From the NCBI GenBank assembly GCA_050291365.1, contig JBNKJS010000012.1, positions 1-64,000 of the forward strand: 64,000 bases of DNA. Reading direction: 5' to 3'. Origin of the DNA: JAAGZL01 sp050291365. Lineage in GTDB: Bacteria > Pseudomonadota > Gammaproteobacteria > Chromatiales > Chromatiaceae. Positions 34,535-42,727 of the stretch are shown here, in pieces. Both the position numbers and the translations under genes were made by a program. The notes beneath the pieces are model-generated. The model was not told the DNA's origin. It saw nothing but the letters and a program-made list of their open reading frames with translations, and did not search any database. Within the stretch, counting starts at the first letter, position 1; every line of letters starts with the position of its first letter.

Positions 34535-34596
34535 CACCGAGCTTGCCAAGCATATCTAGCTAAATTCTCAGCCAAGAATTCGAGGAGATCAGATTC

Positions 34597-35862
34597 ATGA
34601 AAATTAATCGCAGACATTTTTTAACCACAGCCGGTGCCGGCCTAGCCCTAGCGAACTTTCCTGGCATAATCCGCGCTGCCACCCCCGCACGCGTAGTAGT
34701 TATCGGCGGAGGATTCGCTGGAGCTACGGTTGCTAAGTACCTTCGCCTATGGAGCAATTTTACCGTAGATGTAACCATGGTTGACCCAAACCCGCATCAC
34801 ACCTCATGTGTATTAAGCAATCTGGTACTGAACGAACGTTTCCCATTAGAAGAACTGAATATGCCCTACTCATTTCTCGAGTCAAAATATGGGATAAATG
34901 TGATTCAAGATAAAGTTGAAGAGATACAAGGCACTAAAGTTCGCCTGTCGAATAGTGGCTGGGACACCTACGATAGGGCAGTAGTAGCAACCGGCATTGG
35001 CTTTAAGAAACCAAGCGGACTCGACTCAGATAAAAGCCCCCACGCCTGGATTGCTGGAGAACAGACGACACTGTTAGCCAAGCAGATTAGTGAAATGGAG
35101 GCAAACTCAACTTTTGTTATGACAATTCCTAAGTCACCGTATCGTTGTCCTCCTGGACCTTATGAACGCGCCTGCCTGGTCGCGGATCATATGACGAGAA
35201 AAGGAGTGACCTCTGTAGATTCGCCAAGCGTGATTGTGCTGGATGCCAACTCCAGCATTCAGGCTGAAAAAGAGACATTCTCACGTGCTTTTAACGAGCT
35301 TTATGGCAACGTCCTGCAATATGTACCTGATGCAGAAGTACTTAGTGTCAACTCATTAGAAGGCAGAATCTATACCAGCGCAGGAGATTTCCAAGGCGAT
35401 GTTTTGAATGTGATCCCAGATAACCAAGCAACCAGCGTTGTTCTTCAATCAGGACTGACAAACGGTGGCAGCTGGGCTCCAGTTGACCCCACCACGTACG
35501 AATCCACCCTTGATGATTTTGCTGGAGTACATGTGATAGGCGACTCTCAGAACACTAATCAACCAAAATCAGCCCACATGGCAAACGCTCAAGCCAAGGT
35601 GTGTGCCGATGCAATTCTGCGCACACTTACCGGAATGCCGACAGATTCTGAAGAGCGCCTCGCAAACCTGACTACCAATTCAGCCTGCTATAGCCCAATA
35701 ACAAGAACCCAAGCATCTTGGTTAACAGCTACCTTTGCTTACAGCACAGACGCCAACAAGATGCAGCTGACACATATTGGTGAAGCAGACAATTGGAACA
35801 AGGAAAATTACCAAGAGATGTTTGTCTGGGCCAGTAATCTGTTTACCGATAGTTTTGCGTAA
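34597..35862 (+). CDS. fccB: Sulfide dehydrogenase flavoprotein subunit (FccB)
   Basis: The 421-residue enzyme oxidises sulfide to sulfur and passes electrons to FccA. It has a Tat signal (NRRHFLTTAGAGLALA), an FAD-binding GGGFAGA (residues 37-43) and NPHHTSCVLSN. The redox-active cysteines known from Allochromatium FccB correspond to Cys184 (SPYRCPPGPYERAC) and Cys336 or Cys364. GAGGAG precedes the start and a terminator follows. It marks the organism as a sulfide oxidiser. Confidence 0.94.
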   Translation: MKINRRHFLTTAGAGLALANFPGIIRAATPARVVVIGGGFAGATVAKYLRLWSNFTVDVTMVDPNPHHTSCVLSNLVLNERFPLEELNMPYSFLESKYGINVIQDKVEEIQGTKVRLSNSGWDTYDRAVVATGIGFKKPSGLDSDKSPHAWIAGEQTTLLAKQISEMEANSTFVMTIPKSPYRCPPGPYERACLVADHMTRKGVTSVDSPSVIVLDANSSIQAEKETFSRAFNELYGNVLQYVPDAEVLSVNSLEGRIYTSAGDFQGDVLNVIPDNQATSVVLQSGLTNGGSWAPVDPTTYESTLDDFAGVHVIGDSQNTNQPKSAHMANAQAKVCADAILRTLTGMPTDSEERLANLTTNSACYSPITRTQASWLTATFAYSTDANKMQLTHIGEADNWNKENYQEMFVWASNLFTDSFA

Positions 35863-35881
35863 TCAGTTAATACCATTACCC

Positions 35882-35911
35882 AAAGGCCACCCTATCTAGG
35901 GTGGCCTTTTT
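35882..35911 (+). terminator. Rho-independent terminator of fccAB
   Basis: AAAGGCCACCCT and AGGGTGGCCTTTT pair across an ATCT loop and are followed by T residues, 20 bp after the fccB stop. Confidence 0.92.
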
Positions 35912-35948
35912 TGTCCGCACTCAAACTACGATAGACGCCACGCTTTCT

Positions 35949-36053
35949 CTAAATATACCTACGCACCAGTTTGCCCTCCTCCATAACCACCAACACTGCC
36001 ATGGCCATTACAAGTAGATGCAGCCATTGATCAAAGGTACTGGCAAACTGGTG
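35949..36053 (-). pseudogene. Possible C-terminal remnant of a P-type ATPase, with inverted repeat
   Basis: The gap 35912-36285 has no intact gene. On the minus strand a 33-codon open stretch ends at 35949 and reads FDQWLHLLVMAMAVLVVMEEG followed by KLVRR, which resembles the last membrane helix and basic end of cation-transporting P-type ATPases. It has no start or upstream part. A 12-bp inverted repeat, CACCAGTTTGCC (35964-35975) with GGCAAACTGGTG (36042-36053), spans the same bases. The family call is tentative. Confidence 0.28.
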
Positions 36054-36285
36054 TTAGAAGGTCTGCCCCGGGCAGAGCATTGAATCACCTAGATCGTCCC
36101 TGTCAGAAACTGAACTTATAATCATAGCTTTCGGCCAAGCGCTTTTCTTGGACCGAACGATCAGCCTTGCAATAATTTCTGTTGGATTAATCTAACCTTA
36201 ACATAGGTATATTTTGAAAAAATAAAAAAGACAAGACCTAAAACTAGGTGGCTTTAGACAGATAATAGATGGTTTTTTGGATGAA

Positions 36286-36774
36286 TCATTCGGCCATCAG
36301 GCCAACTTTTAAAGGATATAGAGCCTTCTCAATCCTTTGGAAAAACTCGCCCCTATTAAACGGCTTTTCCATATAGTCATTGGCTCCAATCTTTCCAGCC
36401 CAGAACTGTTCCACGGCCTGTTTGTTACCGCTGATGATTATGATGGGGATATCTTTAGTATCGCTGTTCTTTCGAAGCACGCGGGTTGCCTGAAAACCAT
36501 TTATGCCAGGCATAACCACATCCATGAAGATTAGATCCGGGCTGTGCTCAAGCGCCATATCAATCCCTTCCCTCCCGTTGGTGGCTTCAACCACCTTGTA
36601 GCCTGACTCCCACAACATCTTCGACATAACAAAACGAATGGTTGATGAGTCATCAACAATGAGCACACTGGTGCCCATAGGAGGTACAACGCGCCTATTT
36701 CTACGCCGTTCAACTCGCTCAGGGGTTGATGGTTTTCTTTTGCGAAAAAAACGTCTTAAACCTTGCCGATCCAT
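36286..36774 (-). CDS. CheY-like response regulator, PilH-type
   Basis: The 162-residue protein is a single receiver domain with a basic N-terminal extension of about 33 residues rich in Arg. The receiver has VDDSSTIRFVMSKML, the phosphorylation site in DLIFMDVVMPGING (Asp about 85) and a conserved KPF near the end. Similar lone receivers (PilG/PilH) act in twitching-motility chemosensory systems. No kinase or pil gene is nearby. AGGAG precedes the start. Confidence 0.82.
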   Translation of the reverse strand: MDRQGLRRFFRKRKPSTPERVERRRNRRVVPPMGTSVLIVDDSSTIRFVMSKMLWESGYKVVEATNGREGIDMALEHSPDLIFMDVVMPGINGFQATRVLRKNSDTKDIPIIIISGNKQAVEQFWAGKIGANDYMEKPFNRGEFFQRIEKALYPLKVGLMAE

Positions 36775-36937
36775 TGTGTAATTCTCCTATCCATGTTGCA
36801 GCCTACTCCATAACATCACACTTCAAAACGGGAATTATCCTCTTTTGCAATCAAATCACAAGAGCTGAATAGAGTGCAAGTCTTGAAGAGGTTCTCACTT
36901 CATCTGATTTGTAGTCGTTTAATTCATTAGGTATCAG

Positions 36938-37612
36938 CTATTGCTGCATTTGCTCTTGCCTATGGATCGCTACACCTTGAGCGAACTCATCAGGCGTGAC
37001 TTTACCGTCTCCATCCTTATCCAGATCCTCAAACTCCATCATATTGCTCAGACCACGCATCATTCGTCCCTCTTTCGCCCGCGCAGTGATTCGCATTGTG
37101 CGTGCCTCAATAAACTCCTCCTTATGCAGATAGCCATTCTTATCCAGATCGAACTCTTCAAAGATAGGCATATTACCCGCCATTCCTGGTCCCTGGCCCA
37201 TACCAGGCCCCATACCAGGCCCCATACCCTGCCCTTGGCCCTTACCCTGCCTATGAGCTAGTACACCTTGAGCGAACTCACCGGGCGTAACTTTGCCATC
37301 TCCATCCTTATCCAGATCCTCAAACTTCATCATATTGCTCAGACCACGCATCATTCGTCCCTCTTTCGCCCGTGCAGTGATTCGCATGGTGTGGGCCTCA
37401 ACAAACTCCTCCTTATGCAGATAGCCACTCTTATCCAGATCGAACTCTTCGAAGGTAGGCATATTGCGCCCCATCCCTCGGCCCATGCCACTACCTGGCC
37501 CAGCGCCCTGACCCATACCAGGACCTGGAACAGAAGCTGAATCCTGCGCCTCAGCCACAAGCACTACGGACAGAAAAAGACATGACACACAGGTTGTTAA
37601 TAAGCGCCGCAT
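36938..37612 (-). CDS. Secreted EF-hand protein with internal duplication
   Basis: The 224-residue protein has a signal peptide and a Gly/Met/Pro-rich linker (residues 29-50). Four calcium loops follow in two pairs: DLDKSGYLHKEE (58-69) and DKDGDGKVTPGE (101-112), then DLDKNGYLHKEE and DKDGDGKVTPDE in the second half. The pairs are separated by a second Gly/Met linker. It is probably a periplasmic calcium-binding protein of calmodulin-like type; the partner is unknown. GAGGA precedes the ATG. Confidence 0.82.
   Translation of the reverse strand: MRRLLTTCVSCLFLSVVLVAEAQDSASVPGPGMGQGAGPGSGMGRGMGRNMPTFEEFDLDKSGYLHKEEFVEAHTMRITARAKEGRMMRGLSNMMKFEDLDKDGDGKVTPGEFAQGVLAHRQGKGQGQGMGPGMGPGMGQGPGMAGNMPIFEEFDLDKNGYLHKEEFIEARTMRITARAKEGRMMRGLSNMMEFEDLDKDGDGKVTPDEFAQGVAIHRQEQMQQ
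36971..37465. repeat. Tandem 204-bp repeat inside the EF-hand gene
   Basis: Bases 36971-37174 and 37262-37465 are near-identical over about 204 bp, offset by 291 bp (exactly 97 codons). The match is at DNA level, including third codon positions, so the duplication is recent or kept uniform by gene conversion. Confidence 0.9.
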
Positions 37613-37709
37613 AACAATTCCTCCAAAATTTGGTTAACATTGAGATGTAGAGTAAAGATATTCTCTTAGGTTCATTTTGTCATTGAGAATAGGCGCGCAG
37701 CTCATTAAA

Positions 37710-39263
37710 TCAGGTGAAAATCTTTTCTCTTATCTCTGATATAGACAATGGATGATTTTCCGTCTCCTGCACTACCATTTCCAGCTCATCCTCCCTCAGG
37801 CTATCGTCCATACTCAACTGTATATCCAGTATCTCTTCATTGGCCTCAGATACCCCATCACCATGCTCTATACGCTCCCTTACCCGCTCGCGCAATACCT
37901 GTTCGCTAAAACGCATATCCAGAATCACAAAGGGTACCAGCATTCGCTTTGCCATTTCGGCAAACATCCGGCGCTGCTCCCGTTTTAGAAAGGTGGCGTC
38001 CACAATAGCAATAAATCCATAGGCAATTAGATCTTCTGCCAGATCCAGTAATCGCTGATAACTCTTCCGGGTAGCCTCCGCGCTATAGATCCCGCTCTGC
38101 GGTCCAGAATCACTGGCGCTGTCTGCCCCTAATCCGTAGAGCCGCTTGCGCTCTACATCGGAGCGTATCTGCACCGCTGGCAAGGACATGGCGAGAAGCT
38201 TGGAGGCAAAACTCTTGCCTGACCCTGATACACCATGGGTAATAATCACTGCTGGCTGTCCAGGCTGAATGTAACTCTCCGCCAGGTCGATATAGGCATG
38301 AAGATCCCGCTCCAGGTCTAGCTGCTCCTCTGCGCTCACATCATCCTGACTCAACCTGATTGCCGTAACCTTGGCCCGAACCAATGCCCGGTAGGTCTTA
38401 TAGAAGGCCAGCAGTTCCAGCCCGTCATAATCCCCAGTCTGCTCCAGGTAGCTGTTGAGAAAGCGCTGAGCCAGCTCCGGACGTCCCCTCTTCTCTAGGT
38501 CCATCACCAAGAAGGAGATCTCGCTTATTACATCGATCCAACGCAATTCACTACTAAACTCAATACCGTCAAATATCACCGTTTCATCGTCAATAAGGGT
38601 GATATTCCCCAGATGCATATCGCCATGACACTCCCTCACAAAACCATTCGCCTTGCGTGCGGCGATGGTACCAGTCAGGCCCGCATGTATCCGAAGCGCC
38701 CACTGCTCCAGCCGATCCAGCTGCTGTGCAACCTCAGGTTCATATTCCAGCAACCTGATTATATCGAGACTCTCTTGCATGGGGTGTAACACATGCTCGG
38801 GAGAGCCGTATGGATCATCGACATCGGACCGATTGATCCCCGCATGAAAGGTCGCCACCTTTAACGCCAGTCCATCCACCAGTTCCGGCGTCAGATGCTC
38901 TATGTGTTGGGACAGTAGTCCGTTCGACGGGAAGCGCCGCATGCGCACCGCATACTCCAGGACTGGTCCATTTCCACCTATCTCCGGATGCTGACTGTCG
39001 CCAGTTATGGCATCGACATCCAGATATAGATCTGGCGCCAGGCGGCGGTTCAGGCTTAGCTCTTTTTCGCAGTAGTATTGGCGCTTCTCCAAAGTGGAAA
39101 AGTCCAGAAAGCCTAGATCCACCGGCTTTTTGATCTTATAGGCAAAATCACCCACCAGCAGCAGGTACGAGATGTGGGTCTCAACCAGTTCAACTTCAGT
39201 GGCAGAATGAGGCCATATCTCAGGGTTTTGCAGCGACTCAATCAGATCAGTAAATGTAGACAT
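37710..39263 (-). CDS. Fused phosphotransferase-like and P-loop kinase protein
   Basis: The 517-residue protein joins two domains. Residues 30-300 resemble the aminoglycoside phosphotransferase fold, with the catalytic loop HGDMHLGN (213-220) and IFDGIEFS as the metal-binding segment. Residues 335-517 form a P-loop kinase with Walker A GVSGSGKS (344-351). This 'bifunctional APH/ATP-binding' family is common in Proteobacteria, but its substrate is unknown and real drug resistance is unlikely. It is monocistronic. Confidence 0.82.
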   Translation of the reverse strand: MSTFTDLIESLQNPEIWPHSATEVELVETHISYLLLVGDFAYKIKKPVDLGFLDFSTLEKRQYYCEKELSLNRRLAPDLYLDVDAITGDSQHPEIGGNGPVLEYAVRMRRFPSNGLLSQHIEHLTPELVDGLALKVATFHAGINRSDVDDPYGSPEHVLHPMQESLDIIRLLEYEPEVAQQLDRLEQWALRIHAGLTGTIAARKANGFVRECHGDMHLGNITLIDDETVIFDGIEFSSELRWIDVISEISFLVMDLEKRGRPELAQRFLNSYLEQTGDYDGLELLAFYKTYRALVRAKVTAIRLSQDDVSAEEQLDLERDLHAYIDLAESYIQPGQPAVIITHGVSGSGKSFASKLLAMSLPAVQIRSDVERKRLYGLGADSASDSGPQSGIYSAEATRKSYQRLLDLAEDLIAYGFIAIVDATFLKREQRRMFAEMAKRMLVPFVILDMRFSEQVLRERVRERIEHGDGVSEANEEILDIQLSMDDSLREDELEMVVQETENHPLSISEIREKIFT

Positions 39264-39311
39264 GGCCAGAATAGGTTCGCATAATGGCGGTTTTTAACCG
39301 GGAACATCACT

Positions 39312-39512
39312 ATGAGTATAGACCGAATTGTTATGGCCTTTGCTGGCGCAGTTATCCTAATCAGTCTGGCCCTGACCCAGCTGCACCATCCTAACTGGTG
39401 GTGGCTTACCGCCTTTGTGGGGGCCAATCTATTTCAGGCCGCATTTACCGGCTTCTGCCCTCTTGCTACTATCCTGAAGAAGATCGGCGCAAAAAGCGGG
39501 GCCGCATTCTAA
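39312..39512 (+). CDS. DUF2892 small membrane protein
   Basis: The 66-residue protein has two hydrophobic segments and the FCPLATIL end motif of the DUF2892/YgaP-type transmembrane family. In other proteins this domain is fused to rhodanese, so a link to sulfur handling is possible. No rhodanese is adjacent. The ATG is at 39312, divergent from the gene at 39263. Confidence 0.82.
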   Translation: MSIDRIVMAFAGAVILISLALTQLHHPNWWWLTAFVGANLFQAAFTGFCPLATILKKIGAKSGAAF

Positions 39513-39522
39513 AACTGCTCAG

Positions 39523-39551
39523 GAGTGGACTTCGATATTTGAAGTCCACTC
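39523..39551. terminator. Bidirectional stem-loop between DUF2892 gene and pyrC
   Basis: GAGTGGACTTC (39523-39533) and GAAGTCCACTC (39541-39551) form a perfect 11-bp stem around a 7-base loop between two convergent genes. The T-tract is poor, so it may act as an mRNA-end stabiliser as much as a terminator. Confidence 0.7.
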
Positions 39552-39554
39552 TTC

Positions 39555-40892
39555 TCAACGCATAAAACTGAGGCGCTGACCCCGTATCCTCTCGTCCACC
39601 TTTCCATGATGGTAAACAAGCTGTCCGTTCACAAATGTGGCGGTAATGGATGATCTAAGACGCATCCCCTCCAAGGGCGACCAGCCACATTTATACAGCA
39701 CATCATCTCTCTCAATCCTATTGGGGTGATCATAATCGATAAGTGCCAGATCAGCCCAGTAGCCTTCGCGCAGGTAACCACGCTCTTCAATCTGGAACAG
39801 CCTGGCTGGCGCATGGCTGGTCTTCTCAACCAGCATATCCAGTGACAGATCCTCGTCATGACATAGCTCCAACATCATAGGCAGAGCATGTTGCACCAGG
39901 GGCAGACCTGATGGAGCCTGAAAATAGTTTCCGAGCTTCTCTTCCAGCAGGTGTGGGGCGTGATCTGTAGCCACCACATCGATACGTCCATCCCTCAGTG
40001 CCTGGCGCAGGGCATCACGATCAGCGGATGTCTTGATGGCAGGATTGCACTTGATGAACGCCCCTTTGAGATCATAGTCCTTGTCTGAGAAAAACAGGTG
40101 ATGCACACACACTTCCGCCGTGATCCTTTTCTCATCCAGGGGCTTAGCCTCGAACAGCTCCATCTCCTTGGCCGTGGTGAGATGCAACACATGTAAACGG
40201 GTGCCATGGCGCTTTGCCAGATCCACCGCAAATGATGAGGAGAGATAACAGGCCTCTTCACTTCGAATATGTGGGTGCATGGATATGGGCACATCATCCC
40301 CATATTTTGCCCGCGCCTCATCCTCATTGCGCTGAATGGTGGGTGAGTCCTCACAGTGGGTGGCAATCAGCACCGGGGCATCACGGAATATCTGCTCCAG
40401 GGTCTCCTCCCTGTCCACCAGCATATTGCCGGTGGAGGAGCCCATGAAGACCTTGATACCACAGGCCTGTTTTGGATCTAGGGAGCGGATCACATCTATA
40501 TTGTCGTTGGTAGCACCCAGATAGAAGGCATAATTGGCCACCGAACTCTCGGCCGCTATTTGGTATTTGGCCTCCAAAGCGTCCAGAGTGACCGTATTGG
40601 GATTGGTGTTGGGCATATCCATAAAACTGGTTATGCCACCAGCTACCGCCGCGATGGATTCGGAGTGTATATTCGCCTTATCGGTAGAACCAGGCTCACG
40701 GAAATGGACCTGATCATCGATCATGCCAGGGATTAGGATGCGTCCCTTGGCATCCAGCACCCGACAGCTTTCTGGAGCTGGTATTTCTGAATCAACCCGT
40801 TCAATACGACCGTTTCTTATCAGCAGGTCTCCATCCAGGGTGATCCCTTCATTCACCATCCTAGCATTCTTGATTAGTATTATTTCAGCCAT
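39555..40892 (-). CDS. pyrC: Dihydroorotase (PyrC, class I type)
   Basis: Dihydroorotase closes carbamoyl-aspartate to dihydroorotate in pyrimidine synthesis. The 445-residue amidohydrolase has the zinc motif DDQVHFREPG, the carbamylated-lysine region GIKVFMGSS, and ATDHAPH for the catalytic Asp. It belongs to the longer class I group and not to the E. coli PyrC group of about 348 residues. The ATG at 40892 overlaps the gloB stop by ATGA. Confidence 0.92.
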   Translation of the reverse strand: MAEIILIKNARMVNEGITLDGDLLIRNGRIERVDSEIPAPESCRVLDAKGRILIPGMIDDQVHFREPGSTDKANIHSESIAAVAGGITSFMDMPNTNPNTVTLDALEAKYQIAAESSVANYAFYLGATNDNIDVIRSLDPKQACGIKVFMGSSTGNMLVDREETLEQIFRDAPVLIATHCEDSPTIQRNEDEARAKYGDDVPISMHPHIRSEEACYLSSSFAVDLAKRHGTRLHVLHLTTAKEMELFEAKPLDEKRITAEVCVHHLFFSDKDYDLKGAFIKCNPAIKTSADRDALRQALRDGRIDVVATDHAPHLLEEKLGNYFQAPSGLPLVQHALPMMLELCHDEDLSLDMLVEKTSHAPARLFQIEERGYLREGYWADLALIDYDHPNRIERDDVLYKCGWSPLEGMRLRSSITATFVNGQLVYHHGKVDERIRGQRLSFMR

Positions 40893-41671
40893 CAATCGTA
40901 CTCCCGGTCTTTCCAGTTACGGATCGCCGTAAACACCTCTGCGCCAGCGGCAAGCTTGCGCCCGGCGTATCTCTCTGCCGCTGCAATCACATTCGGTTCG
41001 CCCACACGCAAAAACGGATTTGTCTCCAACTCCTCTTTCAGCATGGATGGCACCGTGGGCTCACCCCTGGCGCGCAGATCAGATGCCTTATCAACCCGGG
41101 CCTGAACTAATGCGCTATCCGGCTCCACCCATTTGGCAAAACCCAGATTAGCCAAGGTGTACTCGTGGGCGCAATAGACCTTGGTGTCTGGCGACAAGGC
41201 CGCAATCTTCTGTAACGAATCATGCAACTGCTCATGGGTACCGCTAAATACCCGGCCACAACCTGCCGCGAACAGGGCATCACCACAGAACAGCACCCCT
41301 TCACCATAGTAGGCCAAGTGTCCCTCGGTATGCCCCGGGACATCCATGACCTCAAATTCTACCTGTAGTGAGAGCAGATCGATCCGATCTCCCCCACTAA
41401 CCGGCTGGGTAACAGATCTAATCGGTTCATTTGCAGGCCCATACACCACAGCATTGGGCCAGACCTGGAGCAGATCATCCACCCCTCCGGTATGGTCACC
41501 ATGCTTATGGGTCAACATGATCGCAACCAACTCCAATCCCTCCTGGCGCAACAGATCTAGCACCGGGATCTCATCACCCGGATCGACCACCGCTACCTGG
41601 GGCCGATCGTCACTCTGCAGCAACCAGATATAGTTGTCATCAAAGGCTGGTATGGGGCGAATATTGAGCAT
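40892..41671 (-). CDS. gloB: Hydroxyacylglutathione hydrolase (glyoxalase II)
   Basis: The 259-residue metallo-beta-lactamase-fold enzyme hydrolyses S-lactoylglutathione, completing methylglyoxal detoxification. It has the dinuclear metal motif THKHGDHTGG (near residues 54-63), VPGHTEGHLAYY, FCGDALFAAGCGR and the GloB-specific CAHEYT. It overlaps pyrC and begins 3 bp after hisI, so hisI-gloB-pyrC are probably co-transcribed. Confidence 0.94.
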   Translation of the reverse strand: MLNIRPIPAFDDNYIWLLQSDDRPQVAVVDPGDEIPVLDLLRQEGLELVAIMLTHKHGDHTGGVDDLLQVWPNAVVYGPANEPIRSVTQPVSGGDRIDLLSLQVEFEVMDVPGHTEGHLAYYGEGVLFCGDALFAAGCGRVFSGTHEQLHDSLQKIAALSPDTKVYCAHEYTLANLGFAKWVEPDSALVQARVDKASDLRARGEPTVPSMLKEELETNPFLRVGEPNVIAAAERYAGRKLAAGAEVFTAIRNWKDREYD

Positions 41672-41674
41672 AGA

Positions 41675-42103
41675 TTATTTGCCGTACAGCTCCTCGGGTG
41701 AGATAAGGGGTTCGCTGATCACCTCCAGACGATCTCCCTTCACCGCATTATAGAAGCAGCTACGCCTCCCGGTGTGACAGGCAGGACCAGTCTGATCAAC
41801 TATCAGAAGTATAGTGTCTCCATCACAATCCAAACGCATCTCCTTCAGCATCTGTACCTGACCGGAAGATTCACCCTTGCGCCACAACTTCTGGCGGGAA
41901 CGGGAGAAATAGCAGACCCGTCCAGTGCTCAGGGTCTCGTCCAGGGCCTCGCGATTCATCCAGGCCATCATCAGAACCTCACCGCTATCGTGCTGCTGGG
42001 AGATGGCGGGCAACAGCCCATCGGCGTTAAAAGGGAGTGACTCAACCACCTCAGCCCAAGGTAAAGACTGACCAAGGGCAAATTTTTCTGTCTGTTTCAG
42101 CAT
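41675..42103 (-). CDS. hisI: Phosphoribosyl-AMP cyclohydrolase
   Basis: HisI opens the purine ring of phosphoribosyl-AMP in histidine synthesis. The 142-residue protein has MMAWMNREAL, YFSRSRQKLWRKGESSG, the metal-binding LDCDGDT and the conserved cysteines in GPACHTGRRSCFY. It has no HisE domain, and no other his genes are in the window. It is the first gene of a probable hisI-gloB-pyrC unit. Confidence 0.92.
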   Translation of the reverse strand: MLKQTEKFALGQSLPWAEVVESLPFNADGLLPAISQQHDSGEVLMMAWMNREALDETLSTGRVCYFSRSRQKLWRKGESSGQVQMLKEMRLDCDGDTILLIVDQTGPACHTGRRSCFYNAVKGDRLEVISEPLISPEELYGK

Positions 42104-42227
42104 TACTTCTACTCTTTAGTGATAAATATTAGACTAATAATACACCCTTGAGTCAGGCTTCGCATGGTTGACTATTGGCCTCAACTTCGGAGTATACTTT
42201 CACCTTCTCCAACACCCCTGAAAAAAC

Positions 42228-42557
42228 ATGCAGATATACAGAATTTCATTTATCAATCAAGGCAAGGTATACGAACTCTATGCCGAGAACGTATACCAGG
42301 GCGATCTCTACGGATTTGTGGAGATCGAAGGACTGATCTTCGGCGAAACCACATCAGTAGTAATAGATCCGGGCGAGGAAAAACTGAAAGCGGAATTCGG
42401 TGGAGTAGAGAGGACCATGGTCCCCATGCACTCGGTGATCCGCATCGACGAAGTAAAGAAACAGGGGCAAAGCAAGATCATTGAATTGGACGGGAATGCA
42501 AATGTAACTCCCTTCCCGGCTGGTATGATGCCGCCTGGGAGAGGCAAAGATAAGTAG
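42228..42557 (+). CDS. DUF1820 family protein
   Basis: The 109-residue protein matches the DUF1820 pattern: MQIYRISFINQGKVYELYA at the start, a middle segment with FVEIEGLIFGE, a conserved MVPMHSVIRIDEVKKQG and a proline-rich end. The family is restricted largely to Gammaproteobacteria and has no known function. It is monocistronic and divergent from hisI. Confidence 0.85.
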   Translation: MQIYRISFINQGKVYELYAENVYQGDLYGFVEIEGLIFGETTSVVIDPGEEKLKAEFGGVERTMVPMHSVIRIDEVKKQGQSKIIELDGNANVTPFPAGMMPPGRGKDK

Positions 42558-42727
42558 CGAGGCCTTTACAAGTAGCATCCTAATAACTGATGCGCCACCT
42601 GTTACTCATAGCATTATTGAAAACCATGAATTAAATTTACCACGTATTTTAGAAGGATAACTCTCTTACTATACCGATACCATTGTTCTCATAATTGCTA
42701 TAATGAATACCAGTATTGGAGAACGCA

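Noticed and set aside
37710..39263. Aminoglycoside resistance gene
   Set aside because: The phosphotransferase-like domain is fused to a P-loop kinase in a widespread housekeeping family, with no mobile context.
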